Assembly (NCBI GenBank): GCA_947169935.1
Contig: CAMVRS010000009.1
Location: 1 to 46,661 of the forward strand
Origin: an uncultured Lachnospiraceae bacterium
GTDB lineage: Bacteria; Bacillota; Clostridia; Lachnospirales; Lachnospiraceae
Length of the DNA: 46,661 nucleotides
Reading direction: 5' to 3'
The notes beneath the pieces were generated by a model. The model worked only from the letters and a program-made list of their open reading frames with translations, searched no databases and was not told the origin of the DNA. Position numbers and translations under genes: made by a program. Shown here piece by piece: positions 1 to 7,666 of this stretch (the stretch's first letter is position 1; the number at the start of each line of letters is the position of its first letter).

Positions 1-800
1 TTGATTACTATCTGCTCCATACGCTGATGGAGAATAACTATAAGAAATATGAAAAATTCCATCTTTGGGATTTTGTGAAAGAGGAAAAGGAGAAGGGCCG
101 TATAAGATATGCGGGCTTTTCGTTCCATGACGGACCGGAACTGCTGGAAGAGATACTTAAGGCACATCCGGAAGCGGACTTTGTCCAGCTTCAGATAAAC
201 TATGCCGATTGGGAAAATCCCCATGTTACATCAAGGGCAAATTATGAGATGGCGCGTAAGTACGGAAAGAAGATAGTGGTAATGGAGCCGGTGAAGGGCG
301 GGGCACTTGCCGATCCGCCCAAGGAAGTAAAGAAACTCTTTGACGAATATGATCCCGATGCTTCCTATGCTTCATGGGCGATACGTTTTGTAGCTTCACT
401 GGAGGGGATACTGACGGTGCTCTCCGGCATGTCAAATACTGCGCAGATGAAAGATAATCTTTCTTATATGAAAGATTTTAAACCGCTTAACGAAGAGGAG
501 CGTGTAATTATAAGAAAGGCCCAGGAGATAATGGGGCGCAGCGCGACCATACCCTGTACCGCATGTTCATATTGTACCAAGGGCTGTCCTAAACAGATAC
601 CCATACCGGATATCTTTGCGGCTATGAATAAGAGACTGGGTGACGGGCAGATGGCGGAAGCAAAAGCTGCCTATGATGAGATCACATCAAAAGGTCCCGG
701 GGCTGATGCATGCGTAAGCTGCGGACAGTGTGAAAATGTCTGCCCGCAGCACATCAAGATAATCTCTGAACTGAAAAGGTGTAACGAAGCTCTGGGCTAA
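1..800 (+). CDS. Aldo/keto reductase with C-terminal 4Fe-4S ferredoxin domain (5' end missing)
   Basis: The reading frame is open to the left edge of the window. The codons before the first ATG (position 27) read DYYLLHTL, typical of the aldo/keto reductase barrel, so the gene starts outside the window. The barrel portion continues through a RYAGFSFHD strand. The C-terminus carries two ferredoxin-like cysteine clusters, CTACSYCTKGCP and CVSCGQCENVCP, each of the CxxCxxCxxxCP type that binds a 4Fe-4S centre. Members of this family are probable cytoplasmic NAD(P)H- or ferredoxin-linked oxidoreductases, and the substrate cannot be read from sequence. The stop codon overlaps the stop of the convergent ECF gene (797-800), with no terminator between them. 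Confidence 0.9.
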   Translation, partial: DYYLLHTLMENNYKKYEKFHLWDFVKEEKEKGRIRYAGFSFHDGPELLEEILKAHPEADFVQLQINYADWENPHVTSRANYEMARKYGKKIVVMEPVKGGALADPPKEVKKLFDEYDPDASYASWAIRFVASLEGILTVLSGMSNTAQMKDNLSYMKDFKPLNEEERVIIRKAQEIMGRSATIPCTACSYCTKGCPKQIPIPDIFAAMNKRLGDGQMAEAKAAYDEITSKGPGADACVSCGQCENVCPQHIKIISELKRCNEALG

Positions 801-1351
801 GCCTGCTGACGTATAGCAGCAACGCGCAGATGTGATGAAGGCGCGCAGAGCAGAAGTGATACCACAACACCGAAGAGAGCCTGAACGATCTCAAAAGGAA
901 GTTTCAGCAAGGCGTATTCCGGGGTGGAGTATACAAAGGCACGTCCCAACGTATATCCGATGACCATGATCACAGCCCCAAGGAGTACGCCTGTTGTCTG
1001 TGAAATTACGATGGCAACATGGGGATGTTTTTCACGCAGACTGCCGGCTGCAAACAGGCGGGAACTGCAAAGTGCGATAACAGCGGCCTGTATTCCGTGT
1101 GTAAAAAGTGACACGAACATTGAGGGGGGATTAAAGAAAAGATCTCCCAAAAAGGAGCCGAATCCTCCCATGATAAAAGCTGCTACAGGATTACCTATTA
1201 AAATAGCTCCTGTACAGATGGCGGCATCGCAGAAGTACAGATGGCCACCGGGCACAGGGATGCTGAACGTAGACAGTGCAACGGTGAGCGCCATAAATAC
1301 TGCTGAGAGCGTTAAGGTCTTAACAGAGAAAGCATTCTTAGATGTATTCAT
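797..1351 (-). CDS. ECF transporter S component (substrate-binding membrane subunit)
   Basis: This 184-residue hydrophobic protein has about five or six membrane segments. It has the usual S-component opening (TLSAVFMALTVALSTFSIPV) and a following region around FCDAAICTGAILIGNPVAAF. Length and motifs fit the ECF-type S subunits that capture vitamins or metals and dock on a shared EcfT/EcfA module, which is not encoded nearby. The ligand is not predictable here; no riboswitch is apparent upstream. The ATG is preceded by a GAGGTG ribosome site. A promoter with an extended -10 lies at 1383-1411 on the minus strand. The stop codon overlaps that of the convergent reductase gene. Confidence 0.8.
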   Translation of the reverse strand: MNTSKNAFSVKTLTLSAVFMALTVALSTFSIPVPGGHLYFCDAAICTGAILIGNPVAAFIMGGFGSFLGDLFFNPPSMFVSLFTHGIQAAVIALCSSRLFAAGSLREKHPHVAIVISQTTGVLLGAVIMVIGYTLGRAFVYSTPEYALLKLPFEIVQALFGVVVSLLLCAPSSHLRVAAIRQQA

Positions 1352-1382
1352 TTATGACACCTCTTTTTTTTATTTTCAAGCG

Positions 1383-1411
1383 AGTATAGCATGTATCGAT
1401 TATGTATGCAA
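1383..1411 (-). promoter_or_regulatory. Promoter of the ECF S-component gene
   Basis: Read on the minus strand, TTGCAT (1406-1411) is followed after 17 bp by TATACT (1383-1388), which carries an upstream TG (TGCTATACT). This places the start of transcription about 25-30 nt before the ATG, leaving room for the GAGGTG ribosome site. The match is by eye only. Confidence 0.55.
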
Positions 1412-1434
1412 GCCTTCTTATTAGAGGGGATACG

Positions 1435-1461
1435 GATAACCTGTTATAAGCATTGGTTATC
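1435..1461. promoter_or_regulatory. Inverted repeat, possible operator or hairpin
   Basis: GATAACC (1435-1441) and GGTTATC (1455-1461) form a perfect 7-bp inverted repeat with a 13-nt centre. It lies upstream of the minus-strand ECF promoter and of the plus-strand MATE promoter, so it could bind a regulator of either. There is no T-run, so it is not a terminator. Confidence 0.3.
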
Positions 1462-1488
1462 ACAAGAAGCTGCTAGACACATGTTGGT

Positions 1489-1535
1489 ATCATCCTGAGC
1501 ACCTGCCTGTCATCCTGAGCGAAGCGAAGGATCTT
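1489..1535 (+). repeat. Interspersed repeat: short copy plus full copy
   Basis: A short unit, TCATCCTGAGC (1490-1500), is followed by an 8-nt spacer and then a full unit starting GTCATCCTGAGC (1509-1520) and ending GAAGCGAAGGATCTTA (1520-1535). ATCCT and AGGAT inside the full unit can pair as a small stem. The same arrangement recurs at 43891-43940, and a degenerate right half is seen at 29066-29087. Units of this kind are common non-coding repeats in bacterial genomes. Confidence 0.8.
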
Positions 1536-1537
1536 AC

Positions 1538-1566
1538 TTGTAAATAAATCATTAAAGGATTATAAT
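1538..1566 (+). promoter_or_regulatory. Promoter of the MATE transporter gene
   Basis: TTGTAA (1538-1543), a 17-bp spacer and a consensus TATAAT (1561-1566). The ATG at 1577 follows the -10 box by only 10 nt, so the predicted 5' leader is about 3-4 nt. The -35 box starts 3 bp after the interspersed repeat ends, so the repeat supplies the upstream flank of this promoter. Confidence 0.6.
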
Positions 1567-1576
1567 TTTCCACATT

Positions 1577-2980
1577 ATGGATAAAGAAAAAAGTAAAGGA
1601 ATAAGATCATATATTGGAGATAAGGTCTTTTATAAGGTCATGCTGGCTGTCGCCCTTCCCATAATGATACAGAATGGCGTATCCAATTTCGTCAGTCTCC
1701 TGGATAACCTTATGATAGGCCGTCTGGGGACCAATCCTTTATCGGGGGTGGCTATCTCGAACCAGCTTATGTTCGTATTCTTTCTGCTGATAATAGGCGC
1801 CACTGCCGGCGTGGGGATTTTTACAGCGCAGTATCACGGCATGGGAGATGTAGAGGGTGTACGTTATACCTTCCGCGCCAAGCTTATCATTAATACTTTG
1901 CTCTGCGCCGGATCAATCCTGGTGTTTAAGCTGTATGCTCCTGAGCTTATCGGCTTTTTCCTTGAGGGTGAAGGCACACCACAGGATGCTGCGGAAACAC
2001 TCAAGATAGGTATCGATTACATGGATGTTATGCTCTTTGGCCTGATACCGGTGGGGCTTACCAATGCCTATGCGGGAACACTCAGGGATACCGGGCAGAC
2101 GAAGATACCCATGATGGCTTCAATAATAGCCATATTCGTTAACCTGATCGGTAATTTCCTGTTGATCTATGGTTATCTGGGACTGCCTGCAATGGGAGCA
2201 AAGGGCGCAGCACTGGCTACTGTTATTTCACGATATGTTGAACTCTTTGTGCTGATCATTTACACAGCAACTCACAGTGAACAGCATCCGTTTATAAAAG
2301 GAGCTTTCAGAAAGTTTTATATACCCGGAAAGCTTATGGGCAGATACCTTTTAAAGTCCCTGCCCCTTATGTTAAATGAAACACTCTGGGCTTCGGGACA
2401 GACCTTTTTGAACCAGTGCTATTCCTACAGAAGCTTAAGCGCAGTGGCTGCCCTTAATATAGAAAATACCATCTGGGGCCTTTTGGGCGTAGCTTTCTTG
2501 GCAATGGGAGAGGCTGTAGGCATACTGGTGGGGCAGGTCCTGGGTAGCGGTGATATGGAAAAGGCAAAGGATCACGCAAAGAAGATGCGGGCTTTTACAG
2601 TTGGCTGTGGTATTGTCTTTGGGATCCTGATGATACTGATAAGTCCCGTCTTTCCGCTGTTTTATAATACAACGGATGAGATAAGGCATATGGCGTCTGA
2701 GTTGATCATAATATTTGGAGCATTAATGCCGATAGTATCTTATACACATGCATCGTATTTTACCATAAGGTCAGGAGGAAATACGCTGGTTACTTTCCTC
2801 TTTGACAGCTGCTTTGTATGGCTTTTGGTTGTGCCACTGGCTTATTTTCTCAGCCGTTATACACAGATTGATGTTATAATAATGGTACTGATCGTGCAGG
2901 GCACAGAGCTGGTAAAGGCGATGATAGGCGGGGCTATGGTCATCAGCGGCGTCTGGGCAAAGAATATCGTCAAACAGTAG
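1577..2980 (+). CDS. MATE family efflux transporter
   Basis: The 467-residue polytopic protein has about twelve hydrophobic segments. The N-terminal half contains the typical MATE stretch ALPIMIQNGVSNFVSLLDNL followed by MIGRLGTNPLSGVAISNQL, and the second half repeats the fold. The family exports cationic drugs or metabolites using a Na+ or H+ gradient; the substrate is unknown. There is no ribosome site at normal distance: the closest purine run, AAAGG at 1555-1559, is too far from the ATG and sits at or above the -10 box. Translation probably starts on a very short leader. The zinc-ribbon gene follows after 17 nt with its own AGGAGG, so the two are likely co-transcribed. Confidence 0.9.
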   Translation: MDKEKSKGIRSYIGDKVFYKVMLAVALPIMIQNGVSNFVSLLDNLMIGRLGTNPLSGVAISNQLMFVFFLLIIGATAGVGIFTAQYHGMGDVEGVRYTFRAKLIINTLLCAGSILVFKLYAPELIGFFLEGEGTPQDAAETLKIGIDYMDVMLFGLIPVGLTNAYAGTLRDTGQTKIPMMASIIAIFVNLIGNFLLIYGYLGLPAMGAKGAALATVISRYVELFVLIIYTATHSEQHPFIKGAFRKFYIPGKLMGRYLLKSLPLMLNETLWASGQTFLNQCYSYRSLSAVAALNIENTIWGLLGVAFLAMGEAVGILVGQVLGSGDMEKAKDHAKKMRAFTVGCGIVFGILMILISPVFPLFYNTTDEIRHMASELIIIFGALMPIVSYTHASYFTIRSGGNTLVTFLFDSCFVWLLVVPLAYFLSRYTQIDVIIMVLIVQGTELVKAMIGGAMVISGVWAKNIVKQ

Positions 2981-2997
2981 AAAGGAGGGATAGACTT

Positions 2998-3933
2998 ATG
3001 CCTTTTGTTAAAGCGATATGCAGCAATTGTACAGGTATCCTGGAGGTGGATAACAGCAGGGAAGCGGCGGTCTGCCCTTTCTGCGGTACGCCTTATATAG
3101 TAGAAAAGGCAATTCAGCAGTACATATCAGTTGTTAACAATAACAGTCATATAGAGCATGCAACCTTCGTAAACGGGTTTGATGAGGCACGCTATCTCGA
3201 TAACGGTATCATGCAGCTTAAACTTAAGCAGTATGATGATGCGGCTGATACCTTTAAGAGGATGTCTAAGGATTATCCGGGAAACTGGAAGGCCTGGTAT
3301 GGCATAGCGCTTACGGATTATTACCGTCATCCGGGGAGCGAGTTTAAGCTTAGCGAAGAAGAGCGCAGACTGATCCCGCCGGAGATCCGCGCACGCGTAG
3401 AAAATGAAAATATCTCGACGCTGGCATATAAACTCATCCGTCTTAAAGAGATAGATGAGGAGATAGCCGGACTTGAAGAATCCGTAGAGCGGGGAAAGAG
3501 ACGCAGCGACGCACAGAGAGAGTTTCTTGACGGTGCGGATAAGCGTTTCCGGAAAAATAACGGAGAGCTGATGCTGATGGTGGGAGCAGTGGTACTGATG
3601 CTCATCATCATGGCCGTATCCATATTGCTTAAGGCGTATATCATCACTGTCATAGCGGCTCTGGGATTGTCTATTGGCCTGGTACTGCTGTTCAGAAACG
3701 GCCTTGCGCTTATGTGGGTCCATGACCGCAGGCAGGCTTCAAAGGATGCAAAGCATTTCAGCACCATGCTGCGCACGGAGGAATACGAAACGGCGCAGTT
3801 GGGGGCAAAGATAAGCAAGAAGATCGAAAAAAGGGAACGACTGAGTGTTGAAGTGAAGTCGGCCCTTGAAAATGAAGGCGTTCTTTCGGTGGCGGATTAC
3901 TACTTCTCCATACTGGAAGAAGCTGTGTCCTGA
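2998..3933 (+). CDS. Zinc-ribbon membrane protein with TPR-like region, function unknown
   Basis: This 311-residue protein starts with a zinc ribbon (Cys8, Cys11, Cys26, Cys29; the second pair in CPFCGTPY). Residues about 60-105 look like a TPR/helical repeat (QYDDAADTFKRMSKDYPGNW). A charged helical region follows, then two adjacent membrane segments at about 190-240, then another coiled helical tail. The ribbon at the extreme N-terminus is probably cytoplasmic. It has a good AGGAGG ribosome site and lies 17 nt after the MATE gene. Downstream is the cluster ending in the VWA lipoprotein. I do not recognise a characterised homologue. Confidence 0.7.
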   Translation: MPFVKAICSNCTGILEVDNSREAAVCPFCGTPYIVEKAIQQYISVVNNNSHIEHATFVNGFDEARYLDNGIMQLKLKQYDDAADTFKRMSKDYPGNWKAWYGIALTDYYRHPGSEFKLSEEERRLIPPEIRARVENENISTLAYKLIRLKEIDEEIAGLEESVERGKRRSDAQREFLDGADKRFRKNNGELMLMVGAVVLMLIIMAVSILLKAYIITVIAALGLSIGLVLLFRNGLALMWVHDRRQASKDAKHFSTMLRTEEYETAQLGAKISKKIEKRERLSVEVKSALENEGVLSVADYYFSILEEAVS

Positions 3934-3940
3934 CGGGATT

Positions 3941-3968
3941 TTGACCGTGATGGGAAATATGGTATAAT
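3941..3968 (+). promoter_or_regulatory. Strong promoter with extended -10, start codon at or next to +1
   Basis: TTGACC (3941-3946), 16 bp, then TATAAT (3963-3968) preceded by TGG, making an extended TGnTATAAT. The ATG of the next gene is at 3975, only 6 nt after the -10 box. This is where transcription itself is expected to start, so the message is predicted to be leaderless. Confidence 0.7.
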
Positions 3969-3974
3969 ACAGAT

Positions 3975-4343
3975 ATGGCAAAATATCATCTTACTGCCAG
4001 GGTAATGGAGATGTCGGAGGATATAGCGGCATTCCTTGAGCAGGTAAAAAAGATCAAAGCTGATGAAAAGATGCAGATGTCGCTGCTTCTTGTAAAGGCG
4101 CAGATGCTTAAGGACAGGGGCGCTCTGCTGGAGAAAGATCTGGAGGAAGTATCACAGAGTCATCCTGATATAAGCCTGACGGCATTGCAGCTGGCAGCTT
4201 CGGTAAGCAATGAGATGAAAGCACTGGACGGAGTATCGGAGGCACTTAAGCATGCAGACAGAACAGGGGCACTGCTTAAGGAGGCTGAGGCGCAGGCCGC
4301 TTTGGAGGAACTAAAGAGGAGATCACATGCAGAGAAGAATTAA
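3975..4343 (+). CDS. Small helical protein of unknown function, likely leaderless
   Basis: The product is a 122-residue, charged, almost entirely alpha-helical protein without cysteine clusters, signal peptide or membrane segment. It is likely cytoplasmic or attached to a partner by coiled-coil contacts. The upstream bases carry no Shine-Dalgarno, but a near-consensus promoter ends 6 nt before the ATG. An alternative ATG at 4005 has only a poorly spaced AGGG. The 3' end overlaps the next gene by 17 nt, so it starts a tightly coupled three-gene unit (3975-6782). I do not recognise the family. Confidence 0.65.
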   Translation: MAKYHLTARVMEMSEDIAAFLEQVKKIKADEKMQMSLLLVKAQMLKDRGALLEKDLEEVSQSHPDISLTALQLAASVSNEMKALDGVSEALKHADRTGALLKEAEAQAALEELKRRSHAEKN

Positions 4344-5088
4344 AGTAAAAGCATTTGATATCATATTGCCGCTTGCCGTATTAGTCCTTGGAGGTATTCT
4401 TCTGGGATGGTTTCTTAATTATGATGAGATCGTTATGTATGACGGCATCAGACATTTCAGGCTGGTTAGGAATCTTCTGTGCGGCGGATGCATTGCAGGT
4501 CTTGGAGCTACGGTGGTTTATTATATAGCCAGGATAGCGGGCATAAAGCGTGAGCTTGAGAGACAGGCTCTGGTGGATCACGAGATGGAAGCGGCTCAGT
4601 ACAGCGCGCGCAGACAGAGAGCTAAGCTTTCCGTGGACGGCCAGATGGATGCCACAGCGGTAAGAGCTCTCCTGGAAGACCAGACCAAAGGAAAATGGTC
4701 CTCTCTGTTTGAGAATATATACGGCTGTGTTGAACAGATGGAGCAGATGGACAGTTATCAGGCCAGACTGGATAAGCTGCTGGATGATAACGGGGCTGAG
4801 GCGCTTAAGGATACAGGAGAGATACTTGATCAGGTAGAACAGTATCTTTGCAGGAATGTGAGAAGCGCCCTTAATTTCATGGCGGTAGCGGATGATGACG
4901 CTACGGATAAAGTGAAGGAAAAGCTCGACAGCTGTAAGGAAGAAAACAAGAAACTGCTGGAACAGACCAGGGATTTTGTATACGCCATGGCTGAGTTCTT
5001 AAACAAACAGGGTGAGCAGACGGATACACGGTTGCTGGAATCATACAGGACAACATTATTGTCAACGATCAAGGAGGATATATTATGA
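4327..5088 (+). CDS. Membrane-anchored helical protein, function unknown
   Basis: The 253-residue product has two N-terminal membrane segments (about residues 9-27 and 43-66) joined by a short charged loop. A long helical, coiled-coil-like cytoplasmic domain of about 180 residues follows (for example IYGCVEQMEQMDSYQARLDK). The start overlaps the end of the preceding gene by 17 nt, and the end overlaps the VWA lipoprotein gene by ATGA, so all three are translationally coupled. The general shape resembles XpaC/TelA-neighbourhood proteins, but no diagnostic motif supports that. Its position suggests it works with the lipoprotein on the other side of the membrane. Confidence 0.65.
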   Translation: MQRRIKVKAFDIILPLAVLVLGGILLGWFLNYDEIVMYDGIRHFRLVRNLLCGGCIAGLGATVVYYIARIAGIKRELERQALVDHEMEAAQYSARRQRAKLSVDGQMDATAVRALLEDQTKGKWSSLFENIYGCVEQMEQMDSYQARLDKLLDDNGAEALKDTGEILDQVEQYLCRNVRSALNFMAVADDDATDKVKEKLDSCKEENKKLLEQTRDFVYAMAEFLNKQGEQTDTRLLESYRTTLLSTIKEDIL

Positions 5089-6782
5089 AAAAAGGGTTTA
5101 TGAAACGGATAATATCGGGCTTCAGTGCAGCTATGCTGATATCTGCTGCGGTACTTGCCGGATGCGGGAGAACCGGATCGGGAGTATATACCGAAGCCGA
5201 AGAAACACTGAGCGAGGAAGAAGCAACATCCGAGCTTAATTCACTGATGAAGAAGATCAATGTCAGCACCACCGAGAATCCCCAGATGGATATCTATTTT
5301 GATGATCTTTCGGAGACAGCGGCGCTGGCAGATATAGACACCTTCCCTATAAGGGAGCAGGGAAAAGGCCAGATAGACCTGGAGATAGCAGCAGCTACCG
5401 AATTCAGTGCCGATGCTCCCGATGACTGGCTGATAGCTGTGGCCAAGAGCTTTAATAAAGCCGGTTATACCGTAGATGGCAAGACGGTATCCGTTTCCAT
5501 AAGAAAGATCACCTCCGGTGAGGCTGTTACTTATATTAATGCGGGCATCTACCAGCCCCAGATCTTTGTGCCCAGCAATTATGCCTGGGGCATGATGCTG
5601 GAAGCTTCCGGCGTAGGCATCGAGAAGATCGAGGACAGGATAGCCGGTAATACCGCGGGTCTTTTGATAAGCAAGGATGTATATAATGATTTTACAGGCA
5701 AGTATGGTGAGGCAACCGTAGGCAATGTGCTTAAGGCAGCGAATGCAGGGGATATAGTTTTTGCATATACCAATCCCTATACCTCAAGTACCGGACTTAA
5801 CATCCTGACCTCCATGCTGGCAAGTTTCGATCCTTCGGATCCCCTTTCCGACAAGGCCAGTGAAGCACTGCTTGAGTACCAGAAGAATTCACCTCCTGTT
5901 GCTTATACCACTGCGGTACTTCGTAATTCCGCAAAGAAGGGCCTTGTTAACGCAATGGTAATGGAAGAGCAGGCTTATGTAAATACGCCCGAGCTCAAAG
6001 GTTATGAATATATCCCTGCAGGTATAAGACATGATCATCCTGTTTATGTTTTTGACTGGGACACCGATGCAGAGAAAGAGGCAGCAGAGCTGTTCGTGGA
6101 TTATTGCAAGAAACCCGAAAACCAGCGTCTGGCAACCGAGAAGGGTTTCAACCGCCATGATGATTATGTATCCCAGGATCCCGGAATGACAGGAACGGAT
6201 TATATATCTGCCCAGAAGATCTGGAAGCAGAATAAGAACGGCGGACGTCCTGTTGTAGCAGTATTCATTGCCGATGTTTCAGGCTCAATGGACGGGGAAC
6301 CCCTTAATTCACTTAAGGAGTCACTGATCAGTGCCTCCTCCTATATAGGTTCGGAGCATTATATCGGTCTGGTCAGTTATTCGGCGCGAGTAAAGATCAA
6401 TCTGCCTATAGCGCAGTTTGATGATAAGCAGAGAGCATATTTCTCCGGAGAGGTAAAGGGACTTTCTGCCGGCGGATCAACGGCAACCTATGATGCGGTG
6501 CTTGTAGGTGTAGATATGCTGGAGCAGGCGCTTAAGGATATCCCCGATGCAAAGCCCATGCTCTTTGTGCTGACAGACGGTGAGCAGAATGAAGGCTTCG
6601 AGTTGGACCGTATCAAGGGCATAGTCAGCGGTTTTGGCATTCCTGTATACACCATAGCTTATAACTATAAGGATAACGGCGAGCTGGAGACCCTTTCCGG
6701 CCTCAATGAAGCAGCTACGATAAAGGCCGGCAGCGATGATATAGTGAACCAGCTGCGTAACCTCTTTAACGTTCAGCTGTAA
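5085..6782 (+). CDS. Lipoprotein with substrate-binding-like region and von Willebrand A domain
   Basis: The 565-residue protein begins with a lipoprotein signal peptide (lipobox VLAGC, lipidated Cys27). It is therefore expected on the outer face of the membrane. Residues about 70-370 resemble an extracellular solute-binding protein (for example FVPSNYAWGMMLEASGVGIE). The C-terminal part (about 388-560) is a VWA domain with a metal-ion-dependent adhesion motif, DVSGS (Asp397, Ser399, Ser401), and a later LTDGE. VWA domains bind partner proteins through a divalent metal. The ATG overlaps the previous stop (ATGA). A bidirectional terminator follows. This domain pair recurs in Firmicutes and Actinobacteria, to my knowledge without a settled function. 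Confidence 0.8.
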   Translation: MKKGFMKRIISGFSAAMLISAAVLAGCGRTGSGVYTEAEETLSEEEATSELNSLMKKINVSTTENPQMDIYFDDLSETAALADIDTFPIREQGKGQIDLEIAAATEFSADAPDDWLIAVAKSFNKAGYTVDGKTVSVSIRKITSGEAVTYINAGIYQPQIFVPSNYAWGMMLEASGVGIEKIEDRIAGNTAGLLISKDVYNDFTGKYGEATVGNVLKAANAGDIVFAYTNPYTSSTGLNILTSMLASFDPSDPLSDKASEALLEYQKNSPPVAYTTAVLRNSAKKGLVNAMVMEEQAYVNTPELKGYEYIPAGIRHDHPVYVFDWDTDAEKEAAELFVDYCKKPENQRLATEKGFNRHDDYVSQDPGMTGTDYISAQKIWKQNKNGGRPVVAVFIADVSGSMDGEPLNSLKESLISASSYIGSEHYIGLVSYSARVKINLPIAQFDDKQRAYFSGEVKGLSAGGSTATYDAVLVGVDMLEQALKDIPDAKPMLFVLTDGEQNEGFELDRIKGIVSGFGIPVYTIAYNYKDNGELETLSGLNEAATIKAGSDDIVNQLRNLFNVQL

Positions 6783-6823
6783 AAGAAGCTGCATACCGTT
6801 AATCACAGATAAGACATTAATGC

Positions 6824-6853
6824 AAAAAACCTTCCCTTGCGGGAAGGCTTTTT
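6824..6853. terminator. Bidirectional rho-independent terminator
   Basis: CCTTCCC (6830-6836) pairs with GGGAAGG (6841-6847) around a 4-nt loop. It is followed by CTTTTT on the plus strand and preceded by an A-run that becomes a T-run on the minus strand. It can end both the VWA operon and the convergent oxidoreductase operon. Confidence 0.9.
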
Positions 6854-6878
6854 GTTGAGGGGGAGTTATGAAAAACCC

Positions 6879-7640
6879 TTATAAACCGATAGAACCGGTA
6901 TATACGGGAATCTCATCTTGAGCTTTGCTGACTGCTTCTTCAAGAGTCAGCCCATGGAAGTATCCGGCTGCGAAATTTCTTCCGGATCTTTTATCGTCAA
7001 TGAAAGCACCTACGACCACGCCGGGAAGAGAGCTTTCCGGAGCATTTGGAGCATGAGGTCCGCCAAGGTCGGTGCGGCACCAGCCGGGATCGGTGATGTT
7101 TATGCATACATCCGTTCCGTTATACTTTGATGCCAGATCCATGGTTACTTTATCAAGGGCGGCCTTGCTGGCAGAATATCCTGCCTGCTCGGGCTCTAAG
7201 CGTATGCCGCTGGTAGTATTGACTATGCGGCCGAATCCTCTTGCTTCCATTTTGGGAAGGAAGTGGTAGACGATCATCATGGGAGCTATGGTATTTATCT
7301 TAAAGCTCTCTTCGTAATCCGAAGCGGGAGTGGTAAGATATTCGGTCCTGTAGGCGATCTGTATGCCGGCGTTGTTCAGAACGATATCAATATCGATCCC
7401 TAATGCGTCAATTTCTTCCAGCATTTTTTCAACCTGCTTAAGGTCGGAAAATTCCGCACCTACGGCATAAGCGTTAACGCCAAGGGCTTTAACTTCGGCC
7501 AGGACCTTATCGCAATGAGCGGCAGTCCTTCCCTGCAGGATAAGATTGCAGCCACGCTCTGCCATAAAAAGGGCGGCACCGTGTCCTATGCCTCTTGCTG
7601 CTCCTGTTATAAAAGCCCAGCGGCCTTTTATATCTATCAT
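6879..7640 (-). CDS. SDR family NAD(P)-dependent oxidoreductase
   Basis: A 253-residue classical short-chain dehydrogenase. It has the cofactor-binding TGAARGIG near the N-terminus (residues 12-19), a central NNAG, and the catalytic YSASK with its upstream serine in NTTSG. The cytoplasmic enzyme oxidises or reduces a hydroxyl/carbonyl group on an unknown substrate. A GGAGG site precedes the ATG. It lies 26 nt downstream of the epimerase-like gene on the same strand and is probably transcribed with it. A shared terminator separates it from the VWA operon. Confidence 0.9.
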   Translation of the reverse strand: MIDIKGRWAFITGAARGIGHGAALFMAERGCNLILQGRTAAHCDKVLAEVKALGVNAYAVGAEFSDLKQVEKMLEEIDALGIDIDIVLNNAGIQIAYRTEYLTTPASDYEESFKINTIAPMMIVYHFLPKMEARGFGRIVNTTSGIRLEPEQAGYSASKAALDKVTMDLASKYNGTDVCINITDPGWCRTDLGGPHAPNAPESSLPGVVVGAFIDDKRSGRNFAAGYFHGLTLEEAVSKAQDEIPVYTGSIGL

Positions 7641-7666
7641 TTCAGTCCTCCGAAAACTATGTTGTC

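Noticed and set aside
924-1424. 166-codon plus-strand open frame opposite the ECF gene
   Set aside because: It lies antisense to a clear membrane protein, lacks a ribosome site, and its translation has no recognisable pattern.
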